A DNA stretch of 64,000 bases from Rhodanobacter sp. FDAARGOS 1247 (GCF_016889805.1 NZ_CP069535.1:2480001-2544000); one strand, 5' to 3'; positions 1-8,663 are shown, counted from the first letter of the stretch. A program made the numbers and translations. Notes: generated by a model not told the origin, from the sequence alone.

Positions 1-375
1 CGGCTGCGGCGCCTCGCCGCCGGCCAGCATCCACACCGGCCGGCCGCTGCGCTTGGCCTCCAGATCCCACAGCGCGCAGTCGACCGCATTGCGCGCGCCG
101 CCGGCCGGCAGCAGCTGCAGCAGTTCCTGCCGCGTCAGGCCGCCCTCGATCCGTTCGCGCAGCGCCTCGACCTGCACCTGCATCGCGGCCGGCGTGTCGT
201 TGCGGTAGTAGACGCCCAGCGCCTCGCCACGACCGAACCGGTCGCCCTCGTGCAGGGTCACCACCAGCGCCTCGAACTCGTCGAAGGTGTAGCCGGTGAT
301 GTGGAACGGCTCCTTCAACGCCCACTTCTCGAGCCGCGTGTGCAACTGCAGCCGTGCGTGTCCCTCGGTACCCAT
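1..375 (-). CDS. Dipeptide epimerase (enolase superfamily), N-terminal part
   Basis: The reading frame starts at the ATG on the minus strand at 375 and runs off the left edge, so only about 125 N-terminal residues are present. They match the capping domain of the mandelate racemase/muconate lactonizing enzyme group, including the segment ARNAVDCALWDLEAKRSGRP that is typical of L-Ala-D/L-Glu epimerases and DgcA-type N-acyl amino acid racemases. Such enzymes epimerise dipeptides released from peptidoglycan. The catalytic lysines and metal ligands lie outside the window, so substrate cannot be judged. It is followed upstream on the same strand by a serine hydrolase gene 40 bp away, possibly co-transcribed. 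Confidence 0.8.
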   Translation of the reverse strand, partial: MGTEGHARLQLHTRLEKWALKEPFHITGYTFDEFEALVVTLHEGDRFGRGEALGVYYRNDTPAAMQVQVEALRERIEGGLTRQELLQLLPAGGARNAVDCALWDLEAKRSGRPVWMLAGGEAPQP

Positions 376-415
376 GATCTCTCCTGCCTGATTGATGTCG
401 ATGCGCAGCGGTCCG

Positions 416-2443
416 TCAGAACCTCACGTTGAAACTGACCAGCCCGAACGCCACGATGAACCAGGCCAGGTAAATCGCCGCCAGCGCCAGCAGCGTTTCG
501 CCGGCGAGCACCCAGCGGCCGCGCCGCGGCACCATCCATGCGCGCACCGCATGCACCAGCACCGCCAGCGCACCGAGCAGGCCGAACACGCCCAGCACGT
601 AGAGCAGGCACAGCCAGCCCGTGCCCGAGCCGTCCAGCAGCTTCGACTCGTCGGCCGAGGTCACCGCGATGAAGGTCAGCCAGCCCAGCACCACCACCAG
701 CAACGCCAGCACGCCGAGATGCGACAGCAGGCGCGTGCGCAGCTGGAGTGCCGTCAGCTGCAGCGGTCGCCGGTAATGCCGGCGCACCCAGCCGCCGACG
801 AACCAGCTCAGCAGCGTTGCCAGCAGGACCGCCACCGACGCGCCCAGCAGCGGGCCGACCGTGCCCAGGCTGCGGGCCGCGGACACGCGCTGGAACAGGA
901 ACACCGGCACCTCGGCATCGGTGGCCCAGTAACGGATGCCGCCGTTCGCATCGGCGACGAAGGCCAGCTGCGACTTGCCGTTCACTTCGCGGTAGTGCAG
1001 CGGCCCGGTCTCGTGCCACTGCAGCGGCTTGCCCGCGTAGTCGGTGAGCATCGACACCGCCAGCGTGCCGTCGGGTTTCGCCGCCACGTTGACCTGGCCG
1101 AACAGATACAGCATGCGCAGCGCGCTGTCGTTGCGGCGGCTGGCCTGGTACCAGCCAGTCACGCGCGCGGCATCGGCCTTGGCCGTGGCCACCGTTGCGG
1201 GTGCCGGCGCTTCCCTGGGGAAATAGCGATCGAGGAAGGCCTGGAAGATCGCCTTGCGGATCACGTGCGCGGCACCCGCGTCGCCGGCGCTGTTGAACGA
1301 CATGAAGATGCCCACGTTCGCATCCAGCAGCAGGTGCAGATCACTGTGGAACACGATCGTGTCGCCGCCGTGGCCGATGATGCGCTGGCCGTTGCGATCC
1401 TCCTGGTAGAAGCCCAGGTCGAAGCCGTTCAGGCCCGGCGCCGCGGTGTACTGCGGGCTGTGCATCAGCTCGGCGGTGGCCTGCTTGAGGATGCGGGTGT
1501 CGCCGAAGCGGCCGCCCTGCAGCTGGGCGATCATGAAGTTCGCCATGTCGGTCGCGCTGCTGCTCAGCGCCCCGGCCGGCGCGGGATCGACCAGTTCGAA
1601 CGGCTGCGGCTTGCCGTCGGACGCGCTCTTGTAGCCCTTGGCCATCAGCGGTGCCAGCTGCGGCGGCAGCGGCATCGCGAAGCTCGAGTGATGCATGTCC
1701 AGCGGGTCGAGGATGTGCTGCCGGATGTAATCCTCGAAGCGCTCGCCGGAGACGCGCTGCACGATGTAGCCGGCCAGTCCGCAACCGTAGTTGGAGTACG
1801 CCACGATCTCGCCCGGCGGATAGATCCGCGCGGGGATGTGCGTCTTCAGGTAACGCTCCAGATCGACGTCCTCGGGCTTCGTCGGCAACAGTCCGCGGGC
1901 GGTGTCCTCGAAGCCGGCGGTGTGCGTCATCAGCTGGCGCAGCGTCACCGGCTTGCCGTCGCGCGCCGGGATGGTGAAGTCGAGGTATTCGTTGACGTCG
2001 TGGTCGAGGTCCAGCTTGCCCTGCTCCACCTGCTGCATCACCGCCGTCCAGGTGAACAGCTTGGAGGTCGAGCCGGGACGGAACAACGTGGTCTCGGGCG
2101 ACACCGGCGTGCGCCTGGCCAGGTCGGCGTAACCGTAGCCGCGGGCGAACAGCAGCTGGCCGTCCTTGACCACCGAGATCACCCCGCCGGCGACGTCGCC
2201 GCGCTGGATCATGTACGGCACCATGCCGTCGAGGAAGGTGGCCAGGTCGTCGGCGGTCAATGCATGCGCGACGCCGACCGGCGGCGCCGGCGCCGCGGCT
2301 GGCGTGGCGGCGACGGGCACGGCCGGCACCGGCAGGATCGAGCTGGCGGGCGCGGGGTTCGGCGACGATGGCACCTGCGCCATCGCGATGCCGGCGGCAC
2401 AGGTGATCGCGAATGCCGCGGCGAATTTCGCATAGCGGTTCAT
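416..2443 (-). CDS. Beta-lactamase-family serine hydrolase with C-terminal membrane domain
   Basis: A 675-residue protein with an N-terminal signal sequence, a Pro/Ala-rich linker (about 25-58), and a class C beta-lactamase/penicillin-binding-protein-like domain. The catalytic Ser-x-x-Lys is STSK at about 125-128, the Tyr-x-Asn motif is YSN at about 216-218, and HGG near 358-360 replaces the usual KTG. The last 150 residues hold about four hydrophobic helices, so the catalytic domain is probably anchored at the inner membrane facing the periplasm. Proteins of this form are esterases, D-aminopeptidases or peptidoglycan hydrolases rather than resistance enzymes. It follows the TonB receptor gene on the same strand after 37 bp, so co-expression is likely. 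True substrate unknown. Confidence 0.85.
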   Translation of the reverse strand: MNRYAKFAAAFAITCAAGIAMAQVPSSPNPAPASSILPVPAVPVAATPAAAPAPPVGVAHALTADDLATFLDGMVPYMIQRGDVAGGVISVVKDGQLLFARGYGYADLARRTPVSPETTLFRPGSTSKLFTWTAVMQQVEQGKLDLDHDVNEYLDFTIPARDGKPVTLRQLMTHTAGFEDTARGLLPTKPEDVDLERYLKTHIPARIYPPGEIVAYSNYGCGLAGYIVQRVSGERFEDYIRQHILDPLDMHHSSFAMPLPPQLAPLMAKGYKSASDGKPQPFELVDPAPAGALSSSATDMANFMIAQLQGGRFGDTRILKQATAELMHSPQYTAAPGLNGFDLGFYQEDRNGQRIIGHGGDTIVFHSDLHLLLDANVGIFMSFNSAGDAGAAHVIRKAIFQAFLDRYFPREAPAPATVATAKADAARVTGWYQASRRNDSALRMLYLFGQVNVAAKPDGTLAVSMLTDYAGKPLQWHETGPLHYREVNGKSQLAFVADANGGIRYWATDAEVPVFLFQRVSAARSLGTVGPLLGASVAVLLATLLSWFVGGWVRRHYRRPLQLTALQLRTRLLSHLGVLALLVVVLGWLTFIAVTSADESKLLDGSGTGWLCLLYVLGVFGLLGALAVLVHAVRAWMVPRRGRWVLAGETLLALAAIYLAWFIVAFGLVSFNVRF

Positions 2444-2480
2444 GGACGCACTCCGGATACGGTTCGGTGGAAGGGCATGC

Positions 2481-4814
2481 TCAGAAATCGACGCTGGCGG
2501 ACAGGCCCACCGTGCGCGGCATCACGTAGACGGCGGCGAAAGGACTGGCGTGGGGATCGGTGGTTTCCGACCCCAGCGAGGTGATGCCGCGTTCGTTGGT
2601 CAGGTTCTTGACGTAGGCCTTGACCGTCCAGTTGCCGAAGTTGACGCCGGCGCGCAGGTCGATGCCGTCGTAGTCGGGCACGTCGCGGCGCGGGCCCGGC
2701 GCGGCGACGAAGTCGGTCTTGCGCTCGCCCACGTAGCGATAGCCCGCGCCGACGAAGCCGGACCAGCCGCTGGCCAGCGGAAAGTCGTAGTCCACGCCGA
2801 CGCTGGCGTTCCACTTCGGCACGTAGGGCAGCCGATCGCCCTTGTAGCCGAACAGGCCCGGTGGCGTGTCCGCGTCCAGCTTCGCGTCGGTCCAGCTGGC
2901 ATTGGCCGACAGCAGCAGGCCCCGCACCGGTGCGTACTGCCAGGCCGCCTCGACGCCCTGGCTGCTGGCCTTGCCGCCATTGCCCATGAAGCCGATGCCG
3001 CCGGAGACGACGGTGAGCTGGATCTGGCTCCAGTCGATGTAGAAGGCGGACACGTCGAAGGTCATGCGCCGCTGCATCGTGGTGGCCTTCAGGCCCAGCT
3101 CGTAGCTCACCAGCTTGTCCGGCCCGAACGTCAGCGGCGCGCCCAGCCCCGGCGGCACGCCGACATTCGGGCCGCCCGGACGGAAGCCGGAGGCGATGCG
3201 TCCATAAACCATCAGGTCGTCGCTGAAGCGGAAACTGGGATTGAGCAGATACGTGGTCGGGTTGTCCGATCCGCGGATGGTGAATTGAGTGGGCCCGAGG
3301 ATCAGCCCGTCACCGGTTTGCGCGTAGGTGGTGCGGTCGCTGCTGTAGCGCGCGCCCACCAGCACGCTGAAACGCGAGGTGGCGTGCCAGGTCACGTCGC
3401 CATAGGCGGCCCACTCGGTGAAGATCGCCGGCCCCATCGAAAGGTCGGCCAGCGTCGGCAGTGCGATCGGTTCGCCAGTGCTGGCATCGAAGCTCAGGAT
3501 GTTCTGGTGGGCGGTGGTCTTTTCGCGCGTGTAGAACACGCCGGCGCGCCATTCCACGGTCTGCGTCTCCGGCGACTGCAGGCGCAATTCCTGGGTGAAC
3601 TTGTCCAGCGTCATCGGGTTGACCAGCGAATAGCCACCGTTGGGCAGGCCGAACAGCGGGTTCAGCAATGGCCCGTAAGCCGCCGTGATGTCGGCGTTGG
3701 AGTTCATGTCCAGCGTGCCGTAGCTGGTCGACGAAAACAGTTTCGCCCCGCCGAAGTCCGCATTGAGCGACGCGTCGTAGAGCCGGTACTTCAGCCGGAA
3801 CTGGCCGGTGCCCGGCGAGCGCACCTGCTGCAGGTCGCCGTGGATCGGCTGCAGCGTCAGCGCATCGACGTCGACGCCGCCATCGACCAGGCCGGCACCG
3901 TCGCTGCCCAGGTTCTGCGCCAGCGCCGACAGGCGCAGCGAAACCGTGTCGCTCGGCGTCCACAGCAACTGCGCGCGCGTGCCGCTCACCTTGGCGCGGT
4001 TGACGTCGTGCTTGCCGGTGAGGACGTTGTCGACATAGCCGGGATCGTGGCGTTCATACGCATTGATCCGCAAGGCCAGTTTGTCCGCAGCCAGCGGCAC
4101 GTTGAACATCGCATGCACGTCCGAACCGGTGCCGCCATCCTCGACGCTGCTGACGCCGGCACGCAGGCGACCGTAGGCGCGGGTGGCGTCCGGCGGCGTG
4201 GTGACGAACTTGACCAGCCCGCCCAGCGTGTTCGATCCATACAGCGTGCCCTGCGGCCCGCGCAACACCTCGACGCGCTCCAGGTCGGCCGGATCGATGT
4301 CCGGCGTCAGCACGCTGCCGGCGGCATACACGGTGCTGGAGCCGAACGGCACGTCGTCGATGTAGGTACCCACCGTCGAGTTCGGCTGGCCGCTACCGGA
4401 AGTGATGCCGCGCAGCACCAGTTGGGTCCTGCCCTGCCCGCTGGAAATCACGTTGAGCCCGGGCACCCGCGTGGCGTAGTCGGCAAAGTTGACCGCGCTC
4501 TCGCGTTCGAGCTGCAAGCCCTGCAGCGCCGACACCGCCATCGGCACATCCTGCAAGCGTTCGCTGCGCTTGTTCGCGGTCACGATGACCGTGCCCAGGT
4601 CGGTGGGTGCCGAGCTGGCGGAGGCCGGTGACGATTGCGGACCCGCCCCGGCGCCCGACGCATCCTCCGGCGGGGTGCTGCCGGACGCCGGCGCGCCGGC
4701 ATCGGAACCGCCCGGCGACGATGGCTGCGCCGCGATGCCCAGCGGCGACCACAGGGCCACCGCGATGGCAACGCAGATTCCCCGACGAGCATGCTGCAGA
4801 TAGCGAAAATCCAT
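2481..4814 (-). CDS. TonB-dependent outer membrane receptor
   Basis: A 777-residue outer-membrane receptor. After the signal peptide and a Ser/Gly/Pro-rich spacer (about 30-70) comes a plug domain beginning near the TonB-box-like LGTVIVTANKRSERLQDVPMAVSAL. Plug motifs such as VEVLRGPQGTLYGSNTLGG are present, and a 22-strand barrel ends in a terminal Phe (SASVDF), the usual C-terminal signal for Bam insertion. The composition matches the large iron-complex/polyphenol/sterol receptor group of Xanthomonadales and sphingomonads; the ligand cannot be read from sequence. It is transcribed away from the MarR regulator at 5038 across an AT-rich intergenic region with two palindromes, suggesting repression by MarR. 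The downstream serine hydrolase may process the imported or surface ligand. Confidence 0.92.
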   Translation of the reverse strand: MDFRYLQHARRGICVAIAVALWSPLGIAAQPSSPGGSDAGAPASGSTPPEDASGAGAGPQSSPASASSAPTDLGTVIVTANKRSERLQDVPMAVSALQGLQLERESAVNFADYATRVPGLNVISSGQGRTQLVLRGITSGSGQPNSTVGTYIDDVPFGSSTVYAAGSVLTPDIDPADLERVEVLRGPQGTLYGSNTLGGLVKFVTTPPDATRAYGRLRAGVSSVEDGGTGSDVHAMFNVPLAADKLALRINAYERHDPGYVDNVLTGKHDVNRAKVSGTRAQLLWTPSDTVSLRLSALAQNLGSDGAGLVDGGVDVDALTLQPIHGDLQQVRSPGTGQFRLKYRLYDASLNADFGGAKLFSSTSYGTLDMNSNADITAAYGPLLNPLFGLPNGGYSLVNPMTLDKFTQELRLQSPETQTVEWRAGVFYTREKTTAHQNILSFDASTGEPIALPTLADLSMGPAIFTEWAAYGDVTWHATSRFSVLVGARYSSDRTTYAQTGDGLILGPTQFTIRGSDNPTTYLLNPSFRFSDDLMVYGRIASGFRPGGPNVGVPPGLGAPLTFGPDKLVSYELGLKATTMQRRMTFDVSAFYIDWSQIQLTVVSGGIGFMGNGGKASSQGVEAAWQYAPVRGLLLSANASWTDAKLDADTPPGLFGYKGDRLPYVPKWNASVGVDYDFPLASGWSGFVGAGYRYVGERKTDFVAAPGPRRDVPDYDGIDLRAGVNFGNWTVKAYVKNLTNERGITSLGSETTDPHASPFAAVYVMPRTVGLSASVDF

Positions 4815-4860
4815 GACTCTCTCCCCCGAGATGGTCGCGTGGACAGCCCACGATCTGCAG

Positions 4861-4876
4861 TGTTATTCTATTAACA
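4861..4876. promoter_or_regulatory. Palindromic operator candidate 1 (MarR/TonB-receptor intergenic region)
   Basis: TGTTA-N6-TAACA, a 16-bp inverted repeat in an unusually AT-rich stretch of otherwise high-GC DNA between the divergent receptor (start 4814) and marR-type (start 5038) genes. MarR dimers bind 16-20 bp inverted repeats, so this is a plausible operator. Function is inferred. Confidence 0.5.
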
Positions 4877-4888
4877 TCATCGTGTCAA

Positions 4889-4904
4889 TGATATTTTCAT
4901 ATCA
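4889..4904. promoter_or_regulatory. Palindromic operator candidate 2 (MarR/TonB-receptor intergenic region)
   Basis: TGATAT-N4-ATATCA, a second 16-bp inverted repeat whose centre is 28 bp from that of the first. The two share length and AT-rich character but not sequence, so they may serve one or two regulators, or one may cover promoter elements of the receptor gene. Function is inferred. Confidence 0.5.
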
Positions 4905-5037
4905 AAGAGGCTTCCCGCCACCTGCCGGACGCCGATGGCCAGGGTCATCCACGGCGGCCCCGAACCGGTCGATCGACCACCTTTCATTCATGAAGTTTGC
5001 CTTTGTAGTTTGGCTTTCCATCTGACAGACTGCGCGG

Positions 5038-5490
5038 ATGAACAAGCCATCCGTCAATCCGGCGGCGGCCGATACCATGGCGACGGCCGTCGAGCTGCGC
5101 GTGCTGGTGGGCAAGCTGCGGCGGCGCCTGCGCGAACAGATCAACCTGGGCGGCCTGCCGTGGTCGCAGGTGTCGGTGATCGGTCACCTGGAGCGCGACG
5201 GGCCCGCCACCGTCACCGCGCTCGCCCACGCCGAAGGCATGCGCCCGCAATCCATGGGAGCCAACGTCGCGGCACTGCTGGAAGCCGGGCTGGTACGAGG
5301 CACGCCCGATCCCGCCGACGGGCGTCGAACCCTGCTGTCGCTGACCCCCGCCTGCCGCAAGCTGGTCAAGGCCAGCCGCGCGGCGCGGGAGGACTGGCTG
5401 TTCCACGCCATCCAGACCAGGCTGGCGCCGAAGGAGCAGGCCCAGCTCGCCCGCGCCGTCGACCTGCTCAAGCGTCTCGTCGAGCCGTGA
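5038..5490 (+). CDS. MarR-family transcriptional regulator
   Basis: A 150-residue winged-helix protein. The central part (about 45-115) reads SQVSVIGHLERDGPATVTALAHAEGMRPQSMGANVAALLEAGLV...DPADGRRTLLSLTP, the classic MarR recognition helix followed by the beta-wing with its DGRR motif. Flanking helices give the dimer interface. It probably represses itself and the divergent TonB receptor through the palindromes at 4861-4904, and may also control the isochorismatase-like and DoxX genes downstream on the same strand. A second ATG at 5077 is possible but the first gives the usual family length. No conserved cysteine sensor is evident, so a small-molecule ligand is more likely than redox control. 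Confidence 0.88.
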   Translation: MNKPSVNPAAADTMATAVELRVLVGKLRRRLREQINLGGLPWSQVSVIGHLERDGPATVTALAHAEGMRPQSMGANVAALLEAGLVRGTPDPADGRRTLLSLTPACRKLVKASRAAREDWLFHAIQTRLAPKEQAQLARAVDLLKRLVEP

Positions 5491-5554
5491 CGGCAAGGCC
5501 GCAGCACATCTCCCCTGCGCGAAACGTACGCCCGCTTTCCCCAAGGACACCCCC

Positions 5555-6115
5555 ATGGCCATCACCACGCTCGACCCGATCACTGCCCTGATCGTCATCG
5601 ACTTGCAGAAAGGCATCGTTGCCTATCCCACCGCTCATCCGACCGCCGAGGTGGTGACCCGTGCCCGCGCGCTGTCCGAGGCGTTTCGCCGCCACCAACT
5701 ACCGGTCATCCTGGTCAACGTGAGCGGCGGCGCGCCGGGCCGGACCGAACGCCCGCGCAACCTGAATGATCTGCCTGCCGACTGGGCCGAGCTGGTGCCC
5801 GAACTGGATCGGCAGCCGCAGGATCACGTGGTGACCAAGCACACCTGGGGCGCATTCACCGGCACCGGCCTCGACACGTACCTGAAAGCGCAGGGCGTCA
5901 CCCAGATCGTGCTCGCCGGCATCGCCACCAGCATCGGGGTCGAATCCACTGCACGCCAGGCGCACGAACTGGGTTACCACGTCACCATCGCCGTCGACGC
6001 GATGACCGACATGAGTGCCGAGGCCCACGCCAACAGCATCGCCCGCATCTTTCCGCGGTTGGGCGAAACCGGCAGCACCGGCGAAATCATCGGCCTGCTC
6101 GGCACGCACGGGTAA
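5555..6115 (+). CDS. Isochorismatase-like cysteine hydrolase family protein
   Basis: A 186-residue alpha/beta protein of the isochorismatase/nicotinamidase fold. The N-terminal TALIVIDLQKGIV segment supplies the catalytic Asp (about 18), and KHTWGAF near 108 supplies the Lys. At the nucleophile position the sequence reads GIATSIGVESTARQA, with Gly where catalytic Cys is expected. Members with this change are found in YcaC/YecD-like groups, but catalysis by the normal thioester route would not be possible. It lies 65 bp after the MarR gene and before a DoxX gene, a grouping often seen in electrophile or quinone-response clusters. Function beyond the fold is uncertain. Confidence 0.85.
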   Translation: MAITTLDPITALIVIDLQKGIVAYPTAHPTAEVVTRARALSEAFRRHQLPVILVNVSGGAPGRTERPRNLNDLPADWAELVPELDRQPQDHVVTKHTWGAFTGTGLDTYLKAQGVTQIVLAGIATSIGVESTARQAHELGYHVTIAVDAMTDMSAEAHANSIARIFPRLGETGSTGEIIGLLGTHG

Positions 6116-6187
6116 CCGGGGCGGGGTCCGCAGCGAACCCCGGTGGAAGCCTGCCGCTCCGGCGGGCGTCTGCCCGGAATCCAGACC

Positions 6188-6649
6188 ATGAACAATCCGC
6201 TGATCGCCCGCTGGGCGCCCCTTCCGCTGCGCCTGATCGTCGGCTACGGATTCATGGAACACGGGTTCGCCAAGATCATCCACGGTCCGGCGGGATTCGC
6301 CGCCATCCTGCAGGCGCTGGGCGTGCCGGCACCGCACCTGATGGCATGGCTCACGATCCTGGTCGAAGTGTTCGGCGGCCTGGCGATCCTCCTTGGCGCC
6401 TTCGTGGCGCTGGCAAGCCTGCCGATGGCGGTGGTGCTGCTGGTGGCCATCTTTACCGTGCACGTGCCGTACGGCTTCAGCTCGATCAAGCTGCTGGCGG
6501 TCACCGCAACGGGCGCGCATTTCGGCCAACCGGGATACGAGTGCGACCTGTTGTACCTGGCCGGCCTGGCCGCGCTGGTACTGGGTGGTTCCGGCCCCTG
6601 GTCGATCGACGGGTTCATCCGGAAACGTCGACAGGCCGCACTTCGCTAG
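6188..6649 (+). CDS. DoxX family membrane protein
   Basis: A 153-residue inner-membrane protein with four predicted hydrophobic helices and the DoxX signature near the N-terminus (RLIVGYGFMEHGFAKIIHGPAGFAAIL). The start at 6188 was chosen because MNNPLIARW begins the conserved domain; an upstream in-frame ATG at 6143 would add 15 unconserved residues. DoxX proteins are loosely linked to redox and thiol stress and often follow MarR or isochorismatase-like genes, as here. Its stop codon overlaps by two bases the stop of a small convergent reading frame. Exact role unknown. Confidence 0.85.
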   Translation: MNNPLIARWAPLPLRLIVGYGFMEHGFAKIIHGPAGFAAILQALGVPAPHLMAWLTILVEVFGGLAILLGAFVALASLPMAVVLLVAIFTVHVPYGFSSIKLLAVTATGAHFGQPGYECDLLYLAGLAALVLGGSGPWSIDGFIRKRRQAALR

Positions 6650-6836
6650 TCGGGAGCGGCCTCCGTGCACTCGCCCCGGATGAGTGCCTGCACGATCAGG
6701 CTCGCGCCGATGACGACCAGCCCGAGATGGATGCAGCGCAGGCGGCTCGGCAGCGAGTACGGGGAAAACGCCGCGATCAGCACGACCAGCGGCGCGATCA
6801 CGCCAGAAACAGCACGGCCATCACTTGCAGTATCAT
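6646..6836 (-). pseudogene. Small membrane protein gene, apparently frameshifted
   Basis: On the minus strand an ATG at 6836 opens MILQVMAVLFLA and then stops. In the next frame the sequence continues as a coherent hydrophobic protein, IAPLVVLIAAFSPYSLPSRLRCIHLGLVVIGASLIVQALIRG, to a stop at 6646. Joined by one frame change near 6801 this gives a two-helix membrane protein of about 62 residues. Alternatively translation may start at the GTG at 6801, giving an intact 51-residue peptide. No family is recognised. A sequencing error would give the same picture. Confidence 0.35.
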
Positions 6837-6847
6837 TCCGTCCGCGG

Positions 6848-7654
6848 TCACCGGCCGGTGAACAGGGCCTGCAGCTGCGGATACGGCATCGCGCCTTCGG
6901 CCATCGATTCGGAGCGACCGCTGTCGAGGAAATCCTGCGCCAGCTTCCCCGCCTGCCCCCACAGCATCTGCGCAATGCCCGAGCCCGCGCTCAATCGCCG
7001 CACGCCCAACCGCTCCAGCTCGGCCGCCGGCGCCAGCCCCGGGTACGCCATCACGTTGACCGGCAAGCCGGCGCCTTCCACCACGGCGGCGATCTCGCCG
7101 GCAGCGCGAAGACCCGGCACGAACAGGCTGTCGGCGCCGGCCGCGCGATAGGTCGCACCACGCGACAGCGTTTCCCCGACCCGCTGCGGCGCGTCGACCA
7201 GGCTGGCCAGGAAGACGTCCGTGCGGGCATTGATGAAGATGTCCGCGCCGGCGTTCGCGGCAGCGTTCCGGATGGCTTCGATCTTCGCGGCAAGCTTGGC
7301 CGGCGCATCGCGACCGTCCTCGATGTTGATGCCGGCAATGCCCGCGTCGATCAGGCGTCGGACGGTTTCACCCACCGTCTTTGCGTCGTCCGAATAACCG
7401 TTTTCCATGTCGACCGACAACGGCACGCGCAACAACCGCGCCATGTTGACGGCGGCGCCGATCGCCACATCGGCCGGCATCTTTCCGCCGTCGGGGTAGC
7501 CCAGCGCCCACGCCACGCCCGCACTGGTGGTGGCGATGGCCCGTGCGCCTAGGCTCTCGAACAGGCGGGCGCTGCCGGCATCCCAGGCATTGGGAAAGCG
7601 CAGGAGTCCGGGGCCGCCATGCATCTGGCGGAAGGTGGTGGCGTGCTGTGACAT
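6848..7654 (-). CDS. Isocitrate lyase/phosphoenolpyruvate mutase family protein
   Basis: A 268-residue TIM-barrel enzyme. Family landmarks are FPNAWDAGSARLFESLGARAIATTSAGVAWALGYPDG near residue 20-55, the metal-binding acidic strand PLSVDMENGYSD near 80-90, INIEDG near 120 and ARTDVF near 150. The KCGH-type catalytic loop of true isocitrate lyases is absent, which places it with the PEP mutase/oxaloacetate-hydrolase-like group that cleaves or rearranges alpha-keto acid C-C or C-P bonds. The start at 7654 is preceded by GGAG at suitable distance; an upstream ATG at 7732 would add 26 unconserved residues. It is divergent from a broken monooxygenase gene. Substrate unknown. Confidence 0.82.
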   Translation of the reverse strand: MSQHATTFRQMHGGPGLLRFPNAWDAGSARLFESLGARAIATTSAGVAWALGYPDGGKMPADVAIGAAVNMARLLRVPLSVDMENGYSDDAKTVGETVRRLIDAGIAGINIEDGRDAPAKLAAKIEAIRNAAANAGADIFINARTDVFLASLVDAPQRVGETLSRGATYRAAGADSLFVPGLRAAGEIAAVVEGAGLPVNVMAYPGLAPAAELERLGVRRLSAGSGIAQMLWGQAGKLAQDFLDSGRSESMAEGAMPYPQLQALFTGR

Positions 7655-7809
7655 GGGGGGTCTCCGTGACTGGGCCTTGGGGAAGTCGAAGGGTAACGCC
7701 AGATGCCCGCATTCGTGATTCCGCGACCTCAACGCCGCACGCGAGTCAGCGAGGAAGCTGACAGAATGCCTCCGTCGACAACCACCGCGCCTGGAACGGA
7801 TACGCAGCC

Positions 7810-8587
7810 ATGCCTGATGCAGACGCCATCATCGTCGGCGCCGGCCCCGCCGGCCTCGCCTGCGCCGCAGCCATGCGCGAGCGTGGCCTGCGCGTTGGAA
7901 AAGGCCGCCACGGTCGCTTCCGTCTGGCGAGGCCACTACGACCGGCTGCACCTGCATACCGACCGCGGCCACTCCAGCCTGCCGGGCATGCCGATGCCGC
8001 GCGGCTATCCACGCTACCCGTCGCGGGCGCAGGTGGGTCCGGTGCAGATCCTGCCCCGCGAACTGCTCGGCCTGCCGATCCTCACCTGGGCGATCGCGCA
8101 GGCACGCCTGCCCGCGCGCTTGGCGGACTTCATCAATGCGCCGGCGATCCGCCTGGCCGTGGGCTCGCTGAAGAAACTCGGCCTGAAGACTCCGGCCAAG
8201 GGACCGCGTCGCATGATCGAGGAAGACCATCGCGTGCCGCTGCTCGACGTGGGCACGCTGGCGCGGATCAGGGACGGCTCGATCGCCGTGCGCGGCGGCA
8301 TCAAACGGTTCACCCCCGACGGCGTGGCCTTCGTCGATTCACCAGCCGAACCGTTCGACGACGTCATCCTTGCCACCGGCTTTCGCCCCGACCTGCGCGC
8401 GCTGCTGCCGGATGTCGGCGGCGTGTTCGACGAACGCGGCATGCCGCTGGCAACAGGCCAGGCCACGCAAGAGCCCGGCCTGTTCTTCTGCGGTCTCGTT
8501 GCCTCGCCTACCGGCCAGTTGCGCGAGATCGGCCTCGAGGCCGTGCGCATCGCGCAGCTGGCCGCCGGGATTCGGGCATCACGCTGA
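7810..8587 (+). pseudogene. Flavin-containing monooxygenase-like gene, broken
   Basis: The frame opening at 7810 gives an FAD-binding Rossmann start (DADAIIVGAGPAGLACAAAMRERGL). Near 7890-7896 the homology jumps to the next frame, which continues ALEKAATVASVWRGHYDRLHLHTDRGHSSLPGMPMPRGYPRYPSRAQ. Directly after that, the middle of the protein, which should hold the second (NADPH) GxGxxG domain, is missing. Sequence resumes with a C-terminal part (GPVQILPRELLGLPILTW ... DDVILATGFRPDLRALLP ... GLFFCG) ending at 8587. So there is one frameshift and an internal in-frame loss of roughly 120-150 residues. An intact relative would be a Baeyer-Villiger/FMO-type oxidase. It is unlikely to be functional. 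Confidence 0.8.
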
Positions 8588-8663
8588 AGACACGGGAGCG
8601 CTCCGCATCGCCCGCGAAAGGAATACGCTTCGCGAACCGCTGCATCCACCCGGGGAAAGCCGC

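Noticed and set aside
392..2584. Very long open frame (730 codons) on the plus strand opposite the serine hydrolase gene
   Set aside because: Its translation is dominated by Arg, Gln, His and Ala with no domain-like segment. It mirrors a gene with clear catalytic motifs. Such antisense frames are expected from third-position GC bias.
2442..4631. Long antisense frame opposite the TonB receptor
   Set aside because: Same low-complexity Arg/His/Gln character and no start context; the receptor on the other strand has all family motifs.
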